DNA of 41,814 nt from Trichomonas tenax (Eukaryota > Parabasalia > Trichomonadida > Trichomonadidae): the NCBI GenBank assembly GCA_023091735.1, contig JALKBU010000415.1, positions 1 to 41,814 of the forward strand, given 5' to 3'. Below are positions 19,876 through 30,783 of the stretch, one piece after another. The notes beneath the pieces were generated by a model. It had not been told where the DNA came from. It did no database searches and was given only the letters and a program-made list of their open reading frames with translations. Numbering within the stretch: position 1 is the stretch's first letter; each line of letters begins with the position of its first letter. Made by a program: the position numbers and the translations under genes.

Positions 19876-22800
19876 TTAAAAAATCCTATCAAGCCACTCA
19901 AATTCCGATGGGGAATTAGGATCTAATGTCCTCAGTGGCGGTGAAGATGCAAGGAGTGCATCAATAATATTTCTTCTTCTTTCGAAGAGCTTATTCAAGT
20001 TACGCTCGTTTGCGCTGAATATTTCTGAATAAAGACCATTAATTGCAGTATCGAGAACTGCAGTAATTTGGGCATTTGAATCCCTAAGAGCAGTTTCTGC
20101 TGCTGCTGTGCCTATTGACACAACATTCTGTGATAATGGGCCGAGGAATTCTATAAGTGATCTAGGAAGCTTTGGAGAGAAGTTTTCAGCAGTATGCAGA
20201 AGCATTCTACTTCGCTCAGCAAAGAATGAGGCATTTCCTAGACATATGAACAGGCCGCGATGATCAAATTCGAGCATTTCATTTACAGCATTAATTGAAG
20301 CAAATGACCTTATCAGCGATGTTCTCTTCTTGATGAGATCATCCTTAGATTTTGCCATTGAAAGGGCAAATCTTTGTGCAGCTTCTGCTGCTTCATCGGA
20401 TGAATCTAGCAACGATATCACATTGGACAATCTTGTATATTTACCATCCATAACAGTCATTGTAACAGTAAAGTCATTATTGGAAAGAATTTCATGCGTT
20501 GTATTAGTTCCAACTCTCATTCCTCTAATGGATGTAACGTAGCACGAGTTGTAAATTGCATTGATAGCACCAAGAAAGATTGAAATTGTAATATCATGCT
20601 GTGAGTAATCGATCGGTGCACGATGTATTAAAAGATCTTTAATGTATCCATTTGAATCTAAATATTGAATTATAAGCATCCCATCATCAAAGTACATGTT
20701 GTCAGTGATTCTATTTATATCAGCTCTGTTAGTTCCACGCATTCTGGTTGGCAATGAAATGGGAAGACTCGTGTTCGCTTCGTTAAGACGATCCAAGAAT
20801 GATTGGCAAAGCTCGATATATTTCGAATAATCAGTGTTTCCTAAGGCTTCACGGGCTTCTTCGCAGAGTTGTTCCTCTTCTTTAGATCTGGAATGAATAA
20901 GCGTAAGTGTCTGTGGATCCAGACGCTTTTCCATATACGCATTAACTGCTGCTCGAGCAAATCTTACAGCTGCTGGTTTTTGAAGAATCTCGAAGAAGTT
21001 AGTATAAAGGAAATTGATCAAGGGCTTAATTTCTTGGAATCTATTGTTACTGTTATTCTTGGTATTATTAAATCTCGGAATCTTAAGGATTTCCGTCATT
21101 TGGTTCTCCCAAATTTCCAACTCTGGAGTCAATTTATTGACTTTGTCAGTGATATATTGATCACTAAGTATCTGATAGAATTTATCTGAAAGATAACTTG
21201 CGCATGAATAAAGGAAGAGAACAATTCTTGACTTTGCTTCAACTCTCTTACTTGTCTGAGAAAATGTCTGCGAGGTGTCTAAGTAATGGAGATATGCAAT
21301 GAGGCTTTGCTTGAGAATCTTCTCACTATCCATTCCCATTTCAAAAATTGTTGCACAGAGACAGCCCCAAATTCGAGATGTTTCTGGATGGGAAGACTTC
21401 TTTTGATCAGCATGTAATAACAAATTCCTTATTCGGCTTGCTGTAACAATCAAATATCCATATCTATTTTCGCCAACTATTGTATCAAATAAACTTTCGC
21501 AATCTTTAGGAATTGAAACGAGAACATCTCCTTCCTGGCAAGGTTCGATGGATGGAGGAGGATTTGTAGCATTGATTTGATGTGCGAACTCCTGATAACA
21601 CGTGTAAAACGCACCATTATATGGTGAAAATTGCTGATGAATCCTGCCAATAGGGATTTTCGACTCTGCGGAATTGAGAATATTTTGCATCAGAACAAAT
21701 CGCTCAGAGTTAAGAATCGAAGGAGCCGACTTTCTATTAAGCAGGAATTCAATGTTTTTGAGACGCATGGATGAAATATTATCTATCTTAAGTGTTTGAT
21801 CTTTGTCGTAATCCTTGAAAAGTTCGATCAATGCGTCAACTGTAAAGTTGTGCTCCCCGAGAATCTGGCGCATGAAATCAATCAACGAAGAGTTAGGACG
21901 CATTGTTAAGCGTTCCGCCGCTTGCATGAAGAGCTGAACAACGCGGCCTGTTTCAGCTGCCCAGCCAAGAGAACTAAACAGCTTTGTAGACTCATCGAAA
22001 TTGGAAAGGAGATACTGCGTTGCTGCTGCTGTGCATTGAGGTCCGAGTGCATCAAATTGATCCTTGTATTTAGCAAAAACGAAGTCATTGATTTCATGAG
22101 GAAGAACCATTTTAATGGATGGAATTTTTTCATCAATGTCACCTTCTTTTTCGAAAGAACTGAGGACAATGGAGAAATCACCTGTCTTCTTTGAGGCTTT
22201 GAAAGCAAGTTCAGCACCGATGTTAAGCTCCGTTTCATTAATCGCCTGCATCAATGATTCTAAGACATTCATATGTCTAAACTGACATGGTATAGACATA
22301 GAAACAATACAAAGGAGGTCATGAGCAAAGTTTGCGCCGGCTTCGATGCACTGGATAAAAACATATTTGGCAATTGAGATTGCTGAGTGCTTATCCATGA
22401 CTGGAGCAATTGAAACGAGTTGTTTCCAAAATGGAAATTCGCGTGGGATGACAATCATTGCAATTATCACGAGATATCTATCACACCAGAAGAATGGCGG
22501 TAAGTTTGCCGTCAAGTTTTCGATACGATCGATAATAGATTCTCCACAAAATTCTTGGCATCTTGTTAAACACACAACTCTAGAATCAGGTGTAGTTTGG
22601 GCTGAATATGTAATCAACAGCTGAATGCTGGCAGATGATTTATATTTCAATGACTCGCTAACGGTGAATGCTGGAATGCTCAAGTTATAAATCATTGATA
22701 GCTTTGAAATAGCTTCAATGATGACTTCTTTCATCGTTGCATTTGTTTTAGATGTGAGATTGGTGTTTGAGGTATTAACAAATAATTCTGCAGACTTAGG

Positions 22801-25800
22801 ATCTTGGGCGGCTATGCCAGCAATAATCTTTGTATATTTCGTCTGATTTTCTGGAATCATCAATGGAATTTGTGTGACAAGTGTAAAGAAGTTCTGAGGC
22901 TGAGTGCTGTTCTTGTAACGCTCCCAAATAACTGGAAGTTCATCGATATCAAGTTTCGAAGAACCGATCAATTCAATTAAACAGATAACATCGAATACTT
23001 CAAGTTTTTCTTGATTTGTAGGCGGAGCTTTGCAATATTTGCAAATGATATCATTCTCAACATTATATTTTTCGATTGCCGTCCTAATGAAATTGGATAT
23101 CCAACTAATATCTCCTTTGAATATCGAATTAGTATATTTGCTGGTTTTGATTACATTTTGGATGAACTTTCGCTCAACTGGATACTTTTGATTGACTAAG
23201 AAAACTGTTGTGAAATCTGATAGGAATTGGCCGTTCAAGTCAACACTTAAGAAATCTGTAAGTCTTGAGAAACATTCTGGATCAGCAGGTGCAGCGAACC
23301 TTTGAAGTGTGCTCTTGATACCCATGACAATAGATGTTTGATCATCTCTCTTCGACTTCAAGAATGTAAATATATGATCAAACTTTGAACGAATAAACTC
23401 TTCATAATCCTTTTGAGAAATGTTAATTCCGGGCTTAAAATCTTTCGAGATTGTAAAAAGTCCATTCGGATCATCAATCTGAGTAATTAAGCTAACAAGC
23501 GTGAATGGAACACATTTTTGAAGTGCTGGAATTTCTTTCAAAATTTCGATTTCGAGCCAAATCTTTTGGAAATCTTTAGCACAATTCAAGTGGAATTTAT
23601 CAAGAAATGCAGTTTGAATTGCGCGATGAATAGAAAATGGAACGGTTTCAAGTAGCTGCGGCTTCAAATTCAAGAATTTCTTAATTCTATCACCGAATAT
23701 AAGTTCTTGATATGTTTGCTTTGGAGAGAAATGCGTTGATATAAGCAAAGCAGCTATTTCAATCCACAATTCATCAGGAAGAAGATTAATGGAATTTAAT
23801 GCATTGGATATCTCGAAAGCGAAATGGACTGTTTCGTCCTCTATTGATTCGAAAAGCTGTGGAATAAGATTAAGTAGCTTAGAATAAATTTCAGCAGGAA
23901 TATCAGCCCTAATTTGCAATAATTTTGTGATGAGCAAAGCGGCTGGAATAGCATATTGATTATCAATGCTTAAGTGAGATGATGCTGTCTTTGAAAGTGA
24001 AATTACCAAATCATCTGGAATTGATGGCATATTGACAATATGTGTGAATGGAGTGAGCATGGAGCGCCATGGTTTGATGCTGTCCCACCTGAGATTGAAT
24101 TCTGTAAGGAACTCAATACGTTGCTCAAGAGATAAGTTGTCATAGTCATATTCTAAGATGACTGAAATTTCGGAGTTTCGAATCATTGGCATATCATAGA
24201 TCCTTGAAATTTTGATTAAATCATCGAATGTTGGATTAGCCATGAAAGAGCGAACATAAGCAACACCTGTTAGCTGTACACAGATACCACAGTTGAAAAT
24301 GCGCATTGGATTTCCATCTCTGAATGTATTAATATATCTATTAAATAAATCGCGAGTCACACTCCTGAGATACTGGTTCTTAGCTATTTTCTTATCTTCT
24401 GAAACATATTTGAGAATGTATAAGAAAGTTGGATGCTCGAGGAAACTCTCTGCTGATTGACATACAAATTCAAGATAGCTAATAAGAAGTGATTCATCAG
24501 AAGCATTCATGATCCAATATTTGAAGAGAGAAACGATTTTTGTGCAAATATCATCATATCGATTTCTATATCGAACCAAAACTTCACAAGCCTGCTTTGA
24601 ATAAAATGATACAAAGTCGAGAATCATATGCTTCAACATACCATAAGGAACTCTAGGATCGGAGTTAAGAGTTGCAATTGTTTCAACAATGCTTACAACG
24701 ATATCTGGAGAAACGGCATTTCTAATATTTGGTGTTGAAAATGTTTCGCGATTGTACACTTTCGACTTGAAGGCCTCTGCAACCGCCTTTGGATCAGGTT
24801 CGTTCAAAAGCTTCAAAAGAGCTTTGTTAAGATTTTCAACGATAATGGGCTTTTCAGATTTTTCGCCGTTGCAAATTCTCCTGAATTTATCAATATCTTC
24901 GTTGATAATTTTAGTGTTGCTGAAACTCGATTTGATGAAATACTCATGTATTGCTCTAATGTTCTTGAAAGGACCTTGGACAAAGCATGTGAAAATCATA
25001 AAGAAGGCATATGTCGCTTTGAGAATACTCTTCGTGTCAGACAAGAATTTTTCGAGATCAAGAATGACAGTTCCTAATGGTCTTATAAGTTCGTTGATGT
25101 TGTCATAACCGCAAATAAGACAGCAGCAAAGTCTGTATGTGATCTGATAGATGTTATCTTGTTTCTCGAAATCAATCTTGGTATTTTTGATGCTCATATG
25201 GGCCGAAGGAAGATTCTTCAGCAGTTTCCATTGCGTCATGATCTCAGGAATATCAACATGAATAGCAAAATTCAAGAATTGCTCTTTCTGATCGTCGGGA
25301 ATTGTTTCTAAAGTAGCTTTGACAATCTTTCCGAATATGTTGATACCGATCTTCGATTTCTTAGTAGACAGTCTGACAGCATTAGTCAAAGCGATCAAAT
25401 CTTGGCAGTTAAGGCTCTGCGGGAACACTTTTTTAATTGCAGAACAAGCATTAATGAAACAGAATGTTTCGTCGGTTGTGTAATATATTGCCATGTGCTG
25501 GATAAGGTTGCGAATTATGTCTTCGCTGACATCCGCTTGTTTTAGAAGAGATAAGAATTTGTAGGCTTGATTAAGAGAGAAATGCTCAATATATGACATA
25601 AGTGTTGAACTTGCGCTTATTAAGGACAAAAAGTAAACATCACTTCCTCCATCGATTAATATTTGAACGAAATGATTATTTAATTTTTCGTATAGCTTCA
25701 TGATACTGTTGTGAATGTTCTGAAATCGGCATAAATCAGTTGCAATGTAATGGAATTTGGATAATATCGATTTCATTAAGAATTCATCAGAATTATAATG

Positions 25801-28155
25801 ATTGATAATTTCTCCAGCAGCTTTGTCAAGGAAAGATTTGACTGATGGAGCGAGAGTTGAATCGATTTTCATTGTGCACAATGAGTTTAAAATAGCATTC
25901 AAGTCAATAGTTGTTCCCTGAATGTTCAATGTCGGCTGACTGGGATTATAAGGACGCTCATGCAAAAAGTTAAATCCTTGCTCAGCAATGAACTTTGCAA
26001 CTTTCTTTTGGTCATTTTCATAATCTAATTTAGGAACAGCATCCAAAAGAGAAACAAATAATCTGCGTTTTGTCTCGAAATCTTGGATTACTCTGAAATT
26101 TTTGATCAAAATTGCTGCAGCAATTTTAACAAGTTCTTTATCATCTGAATTGAGTCCAGTTTCAACGGCTGAAATGTTCTTTATTAAGTTTTCTTCATTG
26201 ATATCAAGTGATGATACTGACTTAAGGAGTAAAAGTTTGGCACCTGAAAAAGTGTTTGGACAATTTGATCTCGCAAGCTCGAAATGGAGTGTTTGGGTCT
26301 TAATTGAATTTGGTTTTCTGATTTTCTCAGAATGGAATTCGAGTGCTTTATAATATCGGCAAATAATGCGATGTATTGAATCCAAGTTAACTGAATTTTT
26401 AGTTAACTTTGATAAAGATTGAATGAATTTCGATTCCGAATATTCGAGGATTTTCCCGAAAAATTCGTTCTTTTTGATTTCATTTCCTTCAGCGGCTCTG
26501 CATATAAATAAGAATACTTGTTCAACGTTGCGAAGATAATCTTCTGAATTATAATTGGATGTGCGATATATTTTCATATAACAAATTATGAACATTTTCT
26601 CAAGGATTTTAATGAAATCCTCTTGTTTGAAGCAATAGCTAAAGTCCAAAACAAGTCTGTAAGAGTGGTTTCCGGCCATAATTGCATCAACCATATATGT
26701 TGCGATATCTTCACATCTAGATTGTAAAATCTTTTTGTTTGAACATTTTTCAACAAAGTCCTTGATCAGCTTCTTGATGTTGTCTTGCTTTTTCAGCGTA
26801 GAGGCCTGTACAATTCGTATTTCATGGATATTTGTTATAGCAAGTAAAATTGCTGCTCGTGATGTCGAAATAAGACTTTGCACCATTAATAATATCAAAC
26901 TTTGTATAACCTCTGGGTTTGGTTGACTATTCTGTCCGAAATATAATTCTGATAAAGCTTTCAATGATAAACTCACTTTTTCGAGAGAATGTTCAAGTTC
27001 TGGGAGAAATGTTAATGATATTTTTTGGGATTCTTCGATATTTGTAAAAATATTTGGGTTGTAAGATGTTAATAGTTCGTAATCAAGTTCTGATGTTGGA
27101 TTTAAGCTGTGAGGTTGATCTGCATATGATATGTATCCGTTATTCGGGTTGCCAATATCAGGGAATGCTAAACAATAGCCTTTTTGCATCAATAAATCTT
27201 TGATTCCGTTAGATGCGGTTAAAAATAATGCATTCGTATAATATATTCGTGCATCTGCGTTTTTGTTGATAATCTCTAAGAGCTGTTGGTTTATGATCGG
27301 ATTAAAACGCATTTGAGTAAAATCAGGCTTGAAAAACGAATTTATTTGTCTGTTTGATATGTATGCAACATACTTAACTAAGGCTTCTGGATTATTATCG
27401 AAAAATGAATCGAGTTTATTATTTAGGAAAATATCGCGTGATTTGAGATCATATCTGAAACGTAAATCATACATGTAATTAAATATTTCGAACAATTTCT
27501 TTTCGTCGTTATAAAATAGTCCTGTGAACTTATTAATAAGAATAAGTGGATAAGAGACGTTTGATTTAAAAATTAGATCGAATATTTTTTGGATATTGTT
27601 TGCATTGGCGCACGATTTCATTATTTGCTGGAGAATATTATGAATTAAGTAATAAGCTTTCATTGATAAATTTCTAAAATCGGATTTGAGTATAGCATTC
27701 ATAATTGTCGGCGTATTTGTTGGTTGTAGGTTTGATTCTGCTATTGCTGTCTTGTCTGGCGTGAATAATAAGTAACCTTCTAAACAATCACTGTAATATC
27801 CTGATATTGAATCGTTATTGAGACTTTCGCAGAAAGCTTTTGTTAATTCGACCCAATTTTTGCGATTAACGAGACAAAAAAGTGGCCCATAATTGGGCGG
27901 GGAATTTATATAAAGCCTTGAAATGAAATCATAGTCCTTACTATACATGAGAAAGTAAACACATACGATGTAACGCGCCATATCCCAGTTTTCTTGGCTC
28001 ATTTCTTCTGGTGGGCTTGAAATTTGCATAATTTCCACGAATTTACGAATCCTTTGTTCATTTTCCGCAGTGATAGGAGTATATTTTAATATTGCGATTG
28101 CTTCTTCGAACTTTTCTGGAGTATTTGCGCAAAAAAGTTCTCTGACTTTCTCCAT
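19876..28155 (-). CDS. TRRAP/Tra1-like giant protein, PIKK-like with degenerate kinase domain
   Basis: Predicted 2759 residues from the ATG at 28155. Most of the chain is leucine- and isoleucine-rich helical repeat sequence without transmembrane or signal features, as expected for a HEAT/FAT solenoid. The last 290-320 residues look like a PIKK catalytic domain. An N-lobe strand pair (LIIQYLDSNGYIKDLLIH, about 2494-2511) corresponds to 'rlyirGsdGkiypfl'. It is followed by a helix corresponding to the DLRqDerv region (YSQHDITISIFLGAIN) and a C-terminal segment ending LRTLDPNSPSEFEWLDRIF. The catalytic loop GDRH..N and the DFG are not present: the segment RSFASINAVNEMLEF runs straight into DHRGLFICLGN. 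TRRAP/Tra1 is the known PIKK without kinase activity and recruits SAGA and NuA4 to activators. The family is probable and the TRRAP assignment an inference; at 2759 residues it is shorter than the usual 3700-3800. Confidence 0.6.
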   Translation of the reverse strand: MEKVRELFCANTPEKFEEAIAILKYTPITAENEQRIRKFVEIMQISSPPEEMSQENWDMARYIVCVYFLMYSKDYDFISRLYINSPPNYGPLFCLVNRKNWVELTKAFCESLNNDSISGYYSDCLEGYLLFTPDKTAIAESNLQPTNTPTIMNAILKSDFRNLSMKAYYLIHNILQQIMKSCANANNIQKIFDLIFKSNVSYPLILINKFTGLFYNDEKKLFEIFNYMYDLRFRYDLKSRDIFLNNKLDSFFDNNPEALVKYVAYISNRQINSFFKPDFTQMRFNPIINQQLLEIINKNADARIYYTNALFLTASNGIKDLLMQKGYCLAFPDIGNPNNGYISYADQPHSLNPTSELDYELLTSYNPNIFTNIEESQKISLTFLPELEHSLEKVSLSLKALSELYFGQNSQPNPEVIQSLILLMVQSLISTSRAAILLAITNIHEIRIVQASTLKKQDNIKKLIKDFVEKCSNKKILQSRCEDIATYMVDAIMAGNHSYRLVLDFSYCFKQEDFIKILEKMFIICYMKIYRTSNYNSEDYLRNVEQVFLFICRAAEGNEIKKNEFFGKILEYSESKFIQSLSKLTKNSVNLDSIHRIICRYYKALEFHSEKIRKPNSIKTQTLHFELARSNCPNTFSGAKLLLLKSVSSLDINEENLIKNISAVETGLNSDDKELVKIAAAILIKNFRVIQDFETKRRLFVSLLDAVPKLDYENDQKKVAKFIAEQGFNFLHERPYNPSQPTLNIQGTTIDLNAILNSLCTMKIDSTLAPSVKSFLDKAAGEIINHYNSDEFLMKSILSKFHYIATDLCRFQNIHNSIMKLYEKLNNHFVQILIDGGSDVYFLSLISASSTLMSYIEHFSLNQAYKFLSLLKQADVSEDIIRNLIQHMAIYYTTDETFCFINACSAIKKVFPQSLNCQDLIALTNAVRLSTKKSKIGINIFGKIVKATLETIPDDQKEQFLNFAIHVDIPEIMTQWKLLKNLPSAHMSIKNTKIDFEKQDNIYQITYRLCCCLICGYDNINELIRPLGTVILDLEKFLSDTKSILKATYAFFMIFTCFVQGPFKNIRAIHEYFIKSSFSNTKIINEDIDKFRRICNGEKSEKPIIVENLNKALLKLLNEPDPKAVAEAFKSKVYNRETFSTPNIRNAVSPDIVVSIVETIATLNSDPRVPYGMLKHMILDFVSFYSKQACEVLVRYRNRYDDICTKIVSLFKYWIMNASDESLLISYLEFVCQSAESFLEHPTFLYILKYVSEDKKIAKNQYLRSVTRDLFNRYINTFRDGNPMRIFNCGICVQLTGVAYVRSFMANPTFDDLIKISRIYDMPMIRNSEISVILEYDYDNLSLEQRIEFLTEFNLRWDSIKPWRSMLTPFTHIVNMPSIPDDLVISLSKTASSHLSIDNQYAIPAALLITKLLQIRADIPAEIYSKLLNLIPQLFESIEDETVHFAFEISNALNSINLLPDELWIEIAALLISTHFSPKQTYQELIFGDRIKKFLNLKPQLLETVPFSIHRAIQTAFLDKFHLNCAKDFQKIWLEIEILKEIPALQKCVPFTLVSLITQIDDPNGLFTISKDFKPGINISQKDYEEFIRSKFDHIFTFLKSKRDDQTSIVMGIKSTLQRFAAPADPECFSRLTDFLSVDLNGQFLSDFTTVFLVNQKYPVERKFIQNVIKTSKYTNSIFKGDISWISNFIRTAIEKYNVENDIICKYCKAPPTNQEKLEVFDVICLIELIGSSKLDIDELPVIWERYKNSTQPQNFFTLVTQIPLMIPENQTKYTKIIAGIAAQDPKSAELFVNTSNTNLTSKTNATMKEVIIEAISKLSMIYNLSIPAFTVSESLKYKSSASIQLLITYSAQTTPDSRVVCLTRCQEFCGESIIDRIENLTANLPPFFWCDRYLVIIAMIVIPREFPFWKQLVSIAPVMDKHSAISIAKYVFIQCIEAGANFAHDLLCIVSMSIPCQFRHMNVLESLMQAINETELNIGAELAFKASKKTGDFSIVLSSFEKEGDIDEKIPSIKMVLPHEINDFVFAKYKDQFDALGPQCTAAATQYLLSNFDESTKLFSSLGWAAETGRVVQLFMQAAERLTMRPNSSLIDFMRQILGEHNFTVDALIELFKDYDKDQTLKIDNISSMRLKNIEFLLNRKSAPSILNSERFVLMQNILNSAESKIPIGRIHQQFSPYNGAFYTCYQEFAHQINATNPPPSIEPCQEGDVLVSIPKDCESLFDTIVGENRYGYLIVTASRIRNLLLHADQKKSSHPETSRIWGCLCATIFEMGMDSEKILKQSLIAYLHYLDTSQTFSQTSKRVEAKSRIVLFLYSCASYLSDKFYQILSDQYITDKVNKLTPELEIWENQMTEILKIPRFNNTKNNSNNRFQEIKPLINFLYTNFFEILQKPAAVRFARAAVNAYMEKRLDPQTLTLIHSRSKEEEQLCEEAREALGNTDYSKYIELCQSFLDRLNEANTSLPISLPTRMRGTNRADINRITDNMYFDDGMLIIQYLDSNGYIKDLLIHRAPIDYSQHDITISIFLGAINAIYNSCYVTSIRGMRVGTNTTHEILSNNDFTVTMTVMDGKYTRLSNVISLLDSSDEAAEAAQRFALSMAKSKDDLIKKRTSLIRSFASINAVNEMLEFDHRGLFICLGNASFFAERSRMLLHTAENFSPKLPRSLIEFLGPLSQNVVSIGTAAAETALRDSNAQITAVLDTAINGLYSEIFSANERNLNKLFERRRNIIDALLASSPPLRTLDPNSPSEFEWLDRIF

Positions 28156-29006
28156 TTATGTCAATTTTTTCGTTCTTCCAAAAATAATAAATTATGGAAA
28201 ATTTTTATTCCAAAATAATTTTGCATCGGATTTTATATCTAAAAATACGTACTTTTCAACAATTACCAAAATATGGTTGAAATTTTTCATTAAAAAATGC
28301 TATAAGAAGTGGAAAATGTCTAAAAATATATAACAAAATCAATTTAGCATATATTCATACCAAATACATTGATGTTCATTCATCGATTACTTGATTCATT
28401 ATTCATTCCAACAAGACATTGATAAATCCGAGTAATTTCAATGATAACATCATAGACAACAGTTTTTATTCATTGGAATATGATTATAAATGGCTGTATT
28501 GAGGAGAATGCCCAGAAATTTCAATTTGATTCTTCCTTTGCATAAAAATTGTTTCTAAATATTAAAGCTATTGTTTCGAATATATTATGTATAAATTCAC
28601 AAACAAAAAAGCAGATTAGAGGCTCATTGATATAACAATACATGAAATAGCCGGGTTTTATCATCCTCATGAAATGATCTGTTCGCCGAAAACTTCAATA
28701 TGAGAATGAATTGTTTTGCCAGCGAAAATAAATCCTACATATTAATATATGATATACGTTATACATGTGAGCTTGATTTAATGATCATCATTTTAAAATC
28801 TATAATTTGAAGAAGAATGATTTAGAAATTGCTAAATGATATAATAATTGTTTTCTTCAGAAAGTGAACTATATAATATAATGTCAGAATGATTTATTTA
28901 AGTGTTATAAGAAGCTATGGTAAATGAATAATCAGCTCGATGATTAAGGTTAAAATAATTTGGGTGTAACAATATTAAGGAGGGATTAACGATATTCAGT
29001 AAAATA
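28156..29006. promoter_or_regulatory. divergent intergenic region between TRRAP-like and PMT genes
   Basis: This 851-bp AT-rich spacer separates the starts of two oppositely directed genes, so it must contain both promoters. No convincing ORF, RNA gene or repeat is seen. A perfect TCA(C/T)(A/T) initiator is not evident just before either ATG: TTCAGTA lies 11-12 nt before the PMT start, a one-base variant. Confidence 0.5.
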
Positions 29007-30512
29007 ATGACAAAGGGCGAAAGCAAAAAGAAGAACAATGCTCAACAAAGAAATCAACAAAATCCGAAACCTGTTGAAGCTCTTGTTGTTCAGCCTCCTC
29101 AAAACAAATCAAATTCAAAATCGAAAAAAGAAAAACGCAACCATTCGCAGCCATTTAATATATTTAGGCTTGATTTGTTCTTCAGGAACCCAGACATAAA
29201 GCCATTTAAGCTTGAAAAAAATGATTATCGTGCATTAGCATTTATTACAATTCTTTCACTCATCACACACTTTTTGCACTTTGGAAATCCAAACAAGGTC
29301 GTATTTGATGAGGTTTATTTCGGAAATTTCACAAATTATTATCATAGAGGAGAATATTTCTTCGATATTCATCCTCCACTTGGTAAATTACTGCTTTATG
29401 CCGGATCTGTTATATCAAGATACAAAGCAGATCTCAGATTCGAATCAATTAATTCAATCTTTCCAAATAATCATATTAGAAAGCTCCGCTTCTGGCCATC
29501 TTTGACGGGAACTTTAATTTCTCCTGTGGTTTACTTAACACTTCGCATGTGCGATGTTACTCTCGTTTGGTCCACAGTTGGTGCGATTCTTCCTGCTTTT
29601 GATAACATGCTGCTTGTTGAATCCCGCTTTGTCTTAATCGATGCCTATTTGTGGTTCTTTGCTGCGCTATCATCTCTCATGATCGCATGCACAGTAAGAA
29701 TTAGAAAAAATAACGAACTATTTGCGGTCCTAACAGGACTTACTGTTGGCGCAACATTATCAGTTAAGTTCACTGGTGCTGGCGTTTCAATTTCAGCTGT
29801 TATTGCATTCTTCATGCATTATAATTTCTTTGATGCCTTCAAGATGAGCTTCTATGCAGCCATTTCAGGTGTTTTCGTTCTCGTTGCTTCTTTTTATATT
29901 CACTTCGTCTTACTTCCGAAGCCAGGAATGGGATGCGCATATACGAGAAAGATCTGCAAGCGTCTTGAAAAGCATGAGCTTTCTCCTTTGGCTTCTACAT
30001 TCGAACTCATTAGTATGATGCTTTCTTCCAACTTTGCTATTGCTGAAGAGCATCCTTACTCATCAAAGTGGTGGCAATGGCCTTTGCAGCTCGGCAAAGG
30101 TAACTGGATGTGGGTGAATGAAGACAGGGAACTTTGGAGTGTTGGCACAACAGTTATATGGTACTTTGCTTTCTTATCCTTATTTGTTGCTCTATACAGG
30201 CTCAGGAATGACAAGAGTGTTCTTCAGAACATTTGGTTATTTGTTACTTATCTTATTTCTTATCTTCCATTCTCCCTTATCAACCGTGTTATGTGGAATT
30301 ATCACTATGCAATTCCCCTTATCTATTCCCTTGAAATGGGAACAGTTGCTTGGAATAGCATTAACAATAAGTATATCCGCTATGCATTCCCTCTCATACT
30401 CCTTATTGCTGCTGCAATCAATTATATTGTTTTAATTCCAGTTACAGACGGACTTCCAATATATGTTCACACTTACTACAAAAGATATTTCTTTAAAGCA
30501 TGGCACTATTAA
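29007..30512 (+). CDS. protein O-mannosyltransferase (PMT family, GT39), MIR-less
   Basis: Predicted 501 residues. A lysine/glutamine-rich cytosolic tail (1-50) precedes a multi-spanning membrane protein. Diagnostic features are FDEVYFGNF (100-108, with the essential Asp101-Glu102 pair of the first luminal loop), DIHPPLGKLLLY (120-131), and the C-terminal HPYSSKWWQWPL (349-360) of the PMT_4TMC region. The enzyme transfers mannose from dolichyl-phosphate-mannose to Ser/Thr of proteins entering the ER. Yeast and animal PMTs carry a luminal block of three MIR domains of about 200 residues between TM7 and the last membrane helices. Here only about 45 residues separate the two, so the MIR block is absent and the protein is of minimal type. 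The stop codon runs into TAAAATAAAA. UGGT follows 271 bp downstream on the same strand. Confidence 0.9.
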   Translation: MTKGESKKKNNAQQRNQQNPKPVEALVVQPPQNKSNSKSKKEKRNHSQPFNIFRLDLFFRNPDIKPFKLEKNDYRALAFITILSLITHFLHFGNPNKVVFDEVYFGNFTNYYHRGEYFFDIHPPLGKLLLYAGSVISRYKADLRFESINSIFPNNHIRKLRFWPSLTGTLISPVVYLTLRMCDVTLVWSTVGAILPAFDNMLLVESRFVLIDAYLWFFAALSSLMIACTVRIRKNNELFAVLTGLTVGATLSVKFTGAGVSISAVIAFFMHYNFFDAFKMSFYAAISGVFVLVASFYIHFVLLPKPGMGCAYTRKICKRLEKHELSPLASTFELISMMLSSNFAIAEEHPYSSKWWQWPLQLGKGNWMWVNEDRELWSVGTTVIWYFAFLSLFVALYRLRNDKSVLQNIWLFVTYLISYLPFSLINRVMWNYHYAIPLIYSLEMGTVAWNSINNKYIRYAFPLILLIAAAINYIVLIPVTDGLPIYVHTYYKRYFFKAWHY

Positions 30513-30783
30513 AATAAAATTTAGTTTTCAAAAGAAGGTTAAGTGGCACTTTTTATTTATTAAAGGACCTATAAGTCTAAAGCAAATTCTTTATTTAAAG
30601 CAATGTCTAATTTTATCGTAATTTGAATTGGAATTTCTAATGCCAAATCATTTATTCCTGTGAAGTACTGAATAGATGATAATTCCGCATGTGTGAAAAG
30701 GTTTTTTGTTTGATGAAAAGTAGTATCTGATTTTACATGACAAATTGTAAATTACACGACAAATAAAAGTGTCAAAATACAAA

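Noticed and set aside
20330..26926. Plus- and minus-strand ORFs of 60-139 codons inside the TRRAP-like gene
   Set aside because: Shadows of a 2759-codon open frame, with no recognisable protein features.
30769..30783. GTG start for UGGT and similar GTG/TTG starts for other genes
   Set aside because: Eukaryotic nuclear genes start at ATG; the next ATG gives a proper signal peptide (UGGT) or follows an initiator (CCDC39-like).
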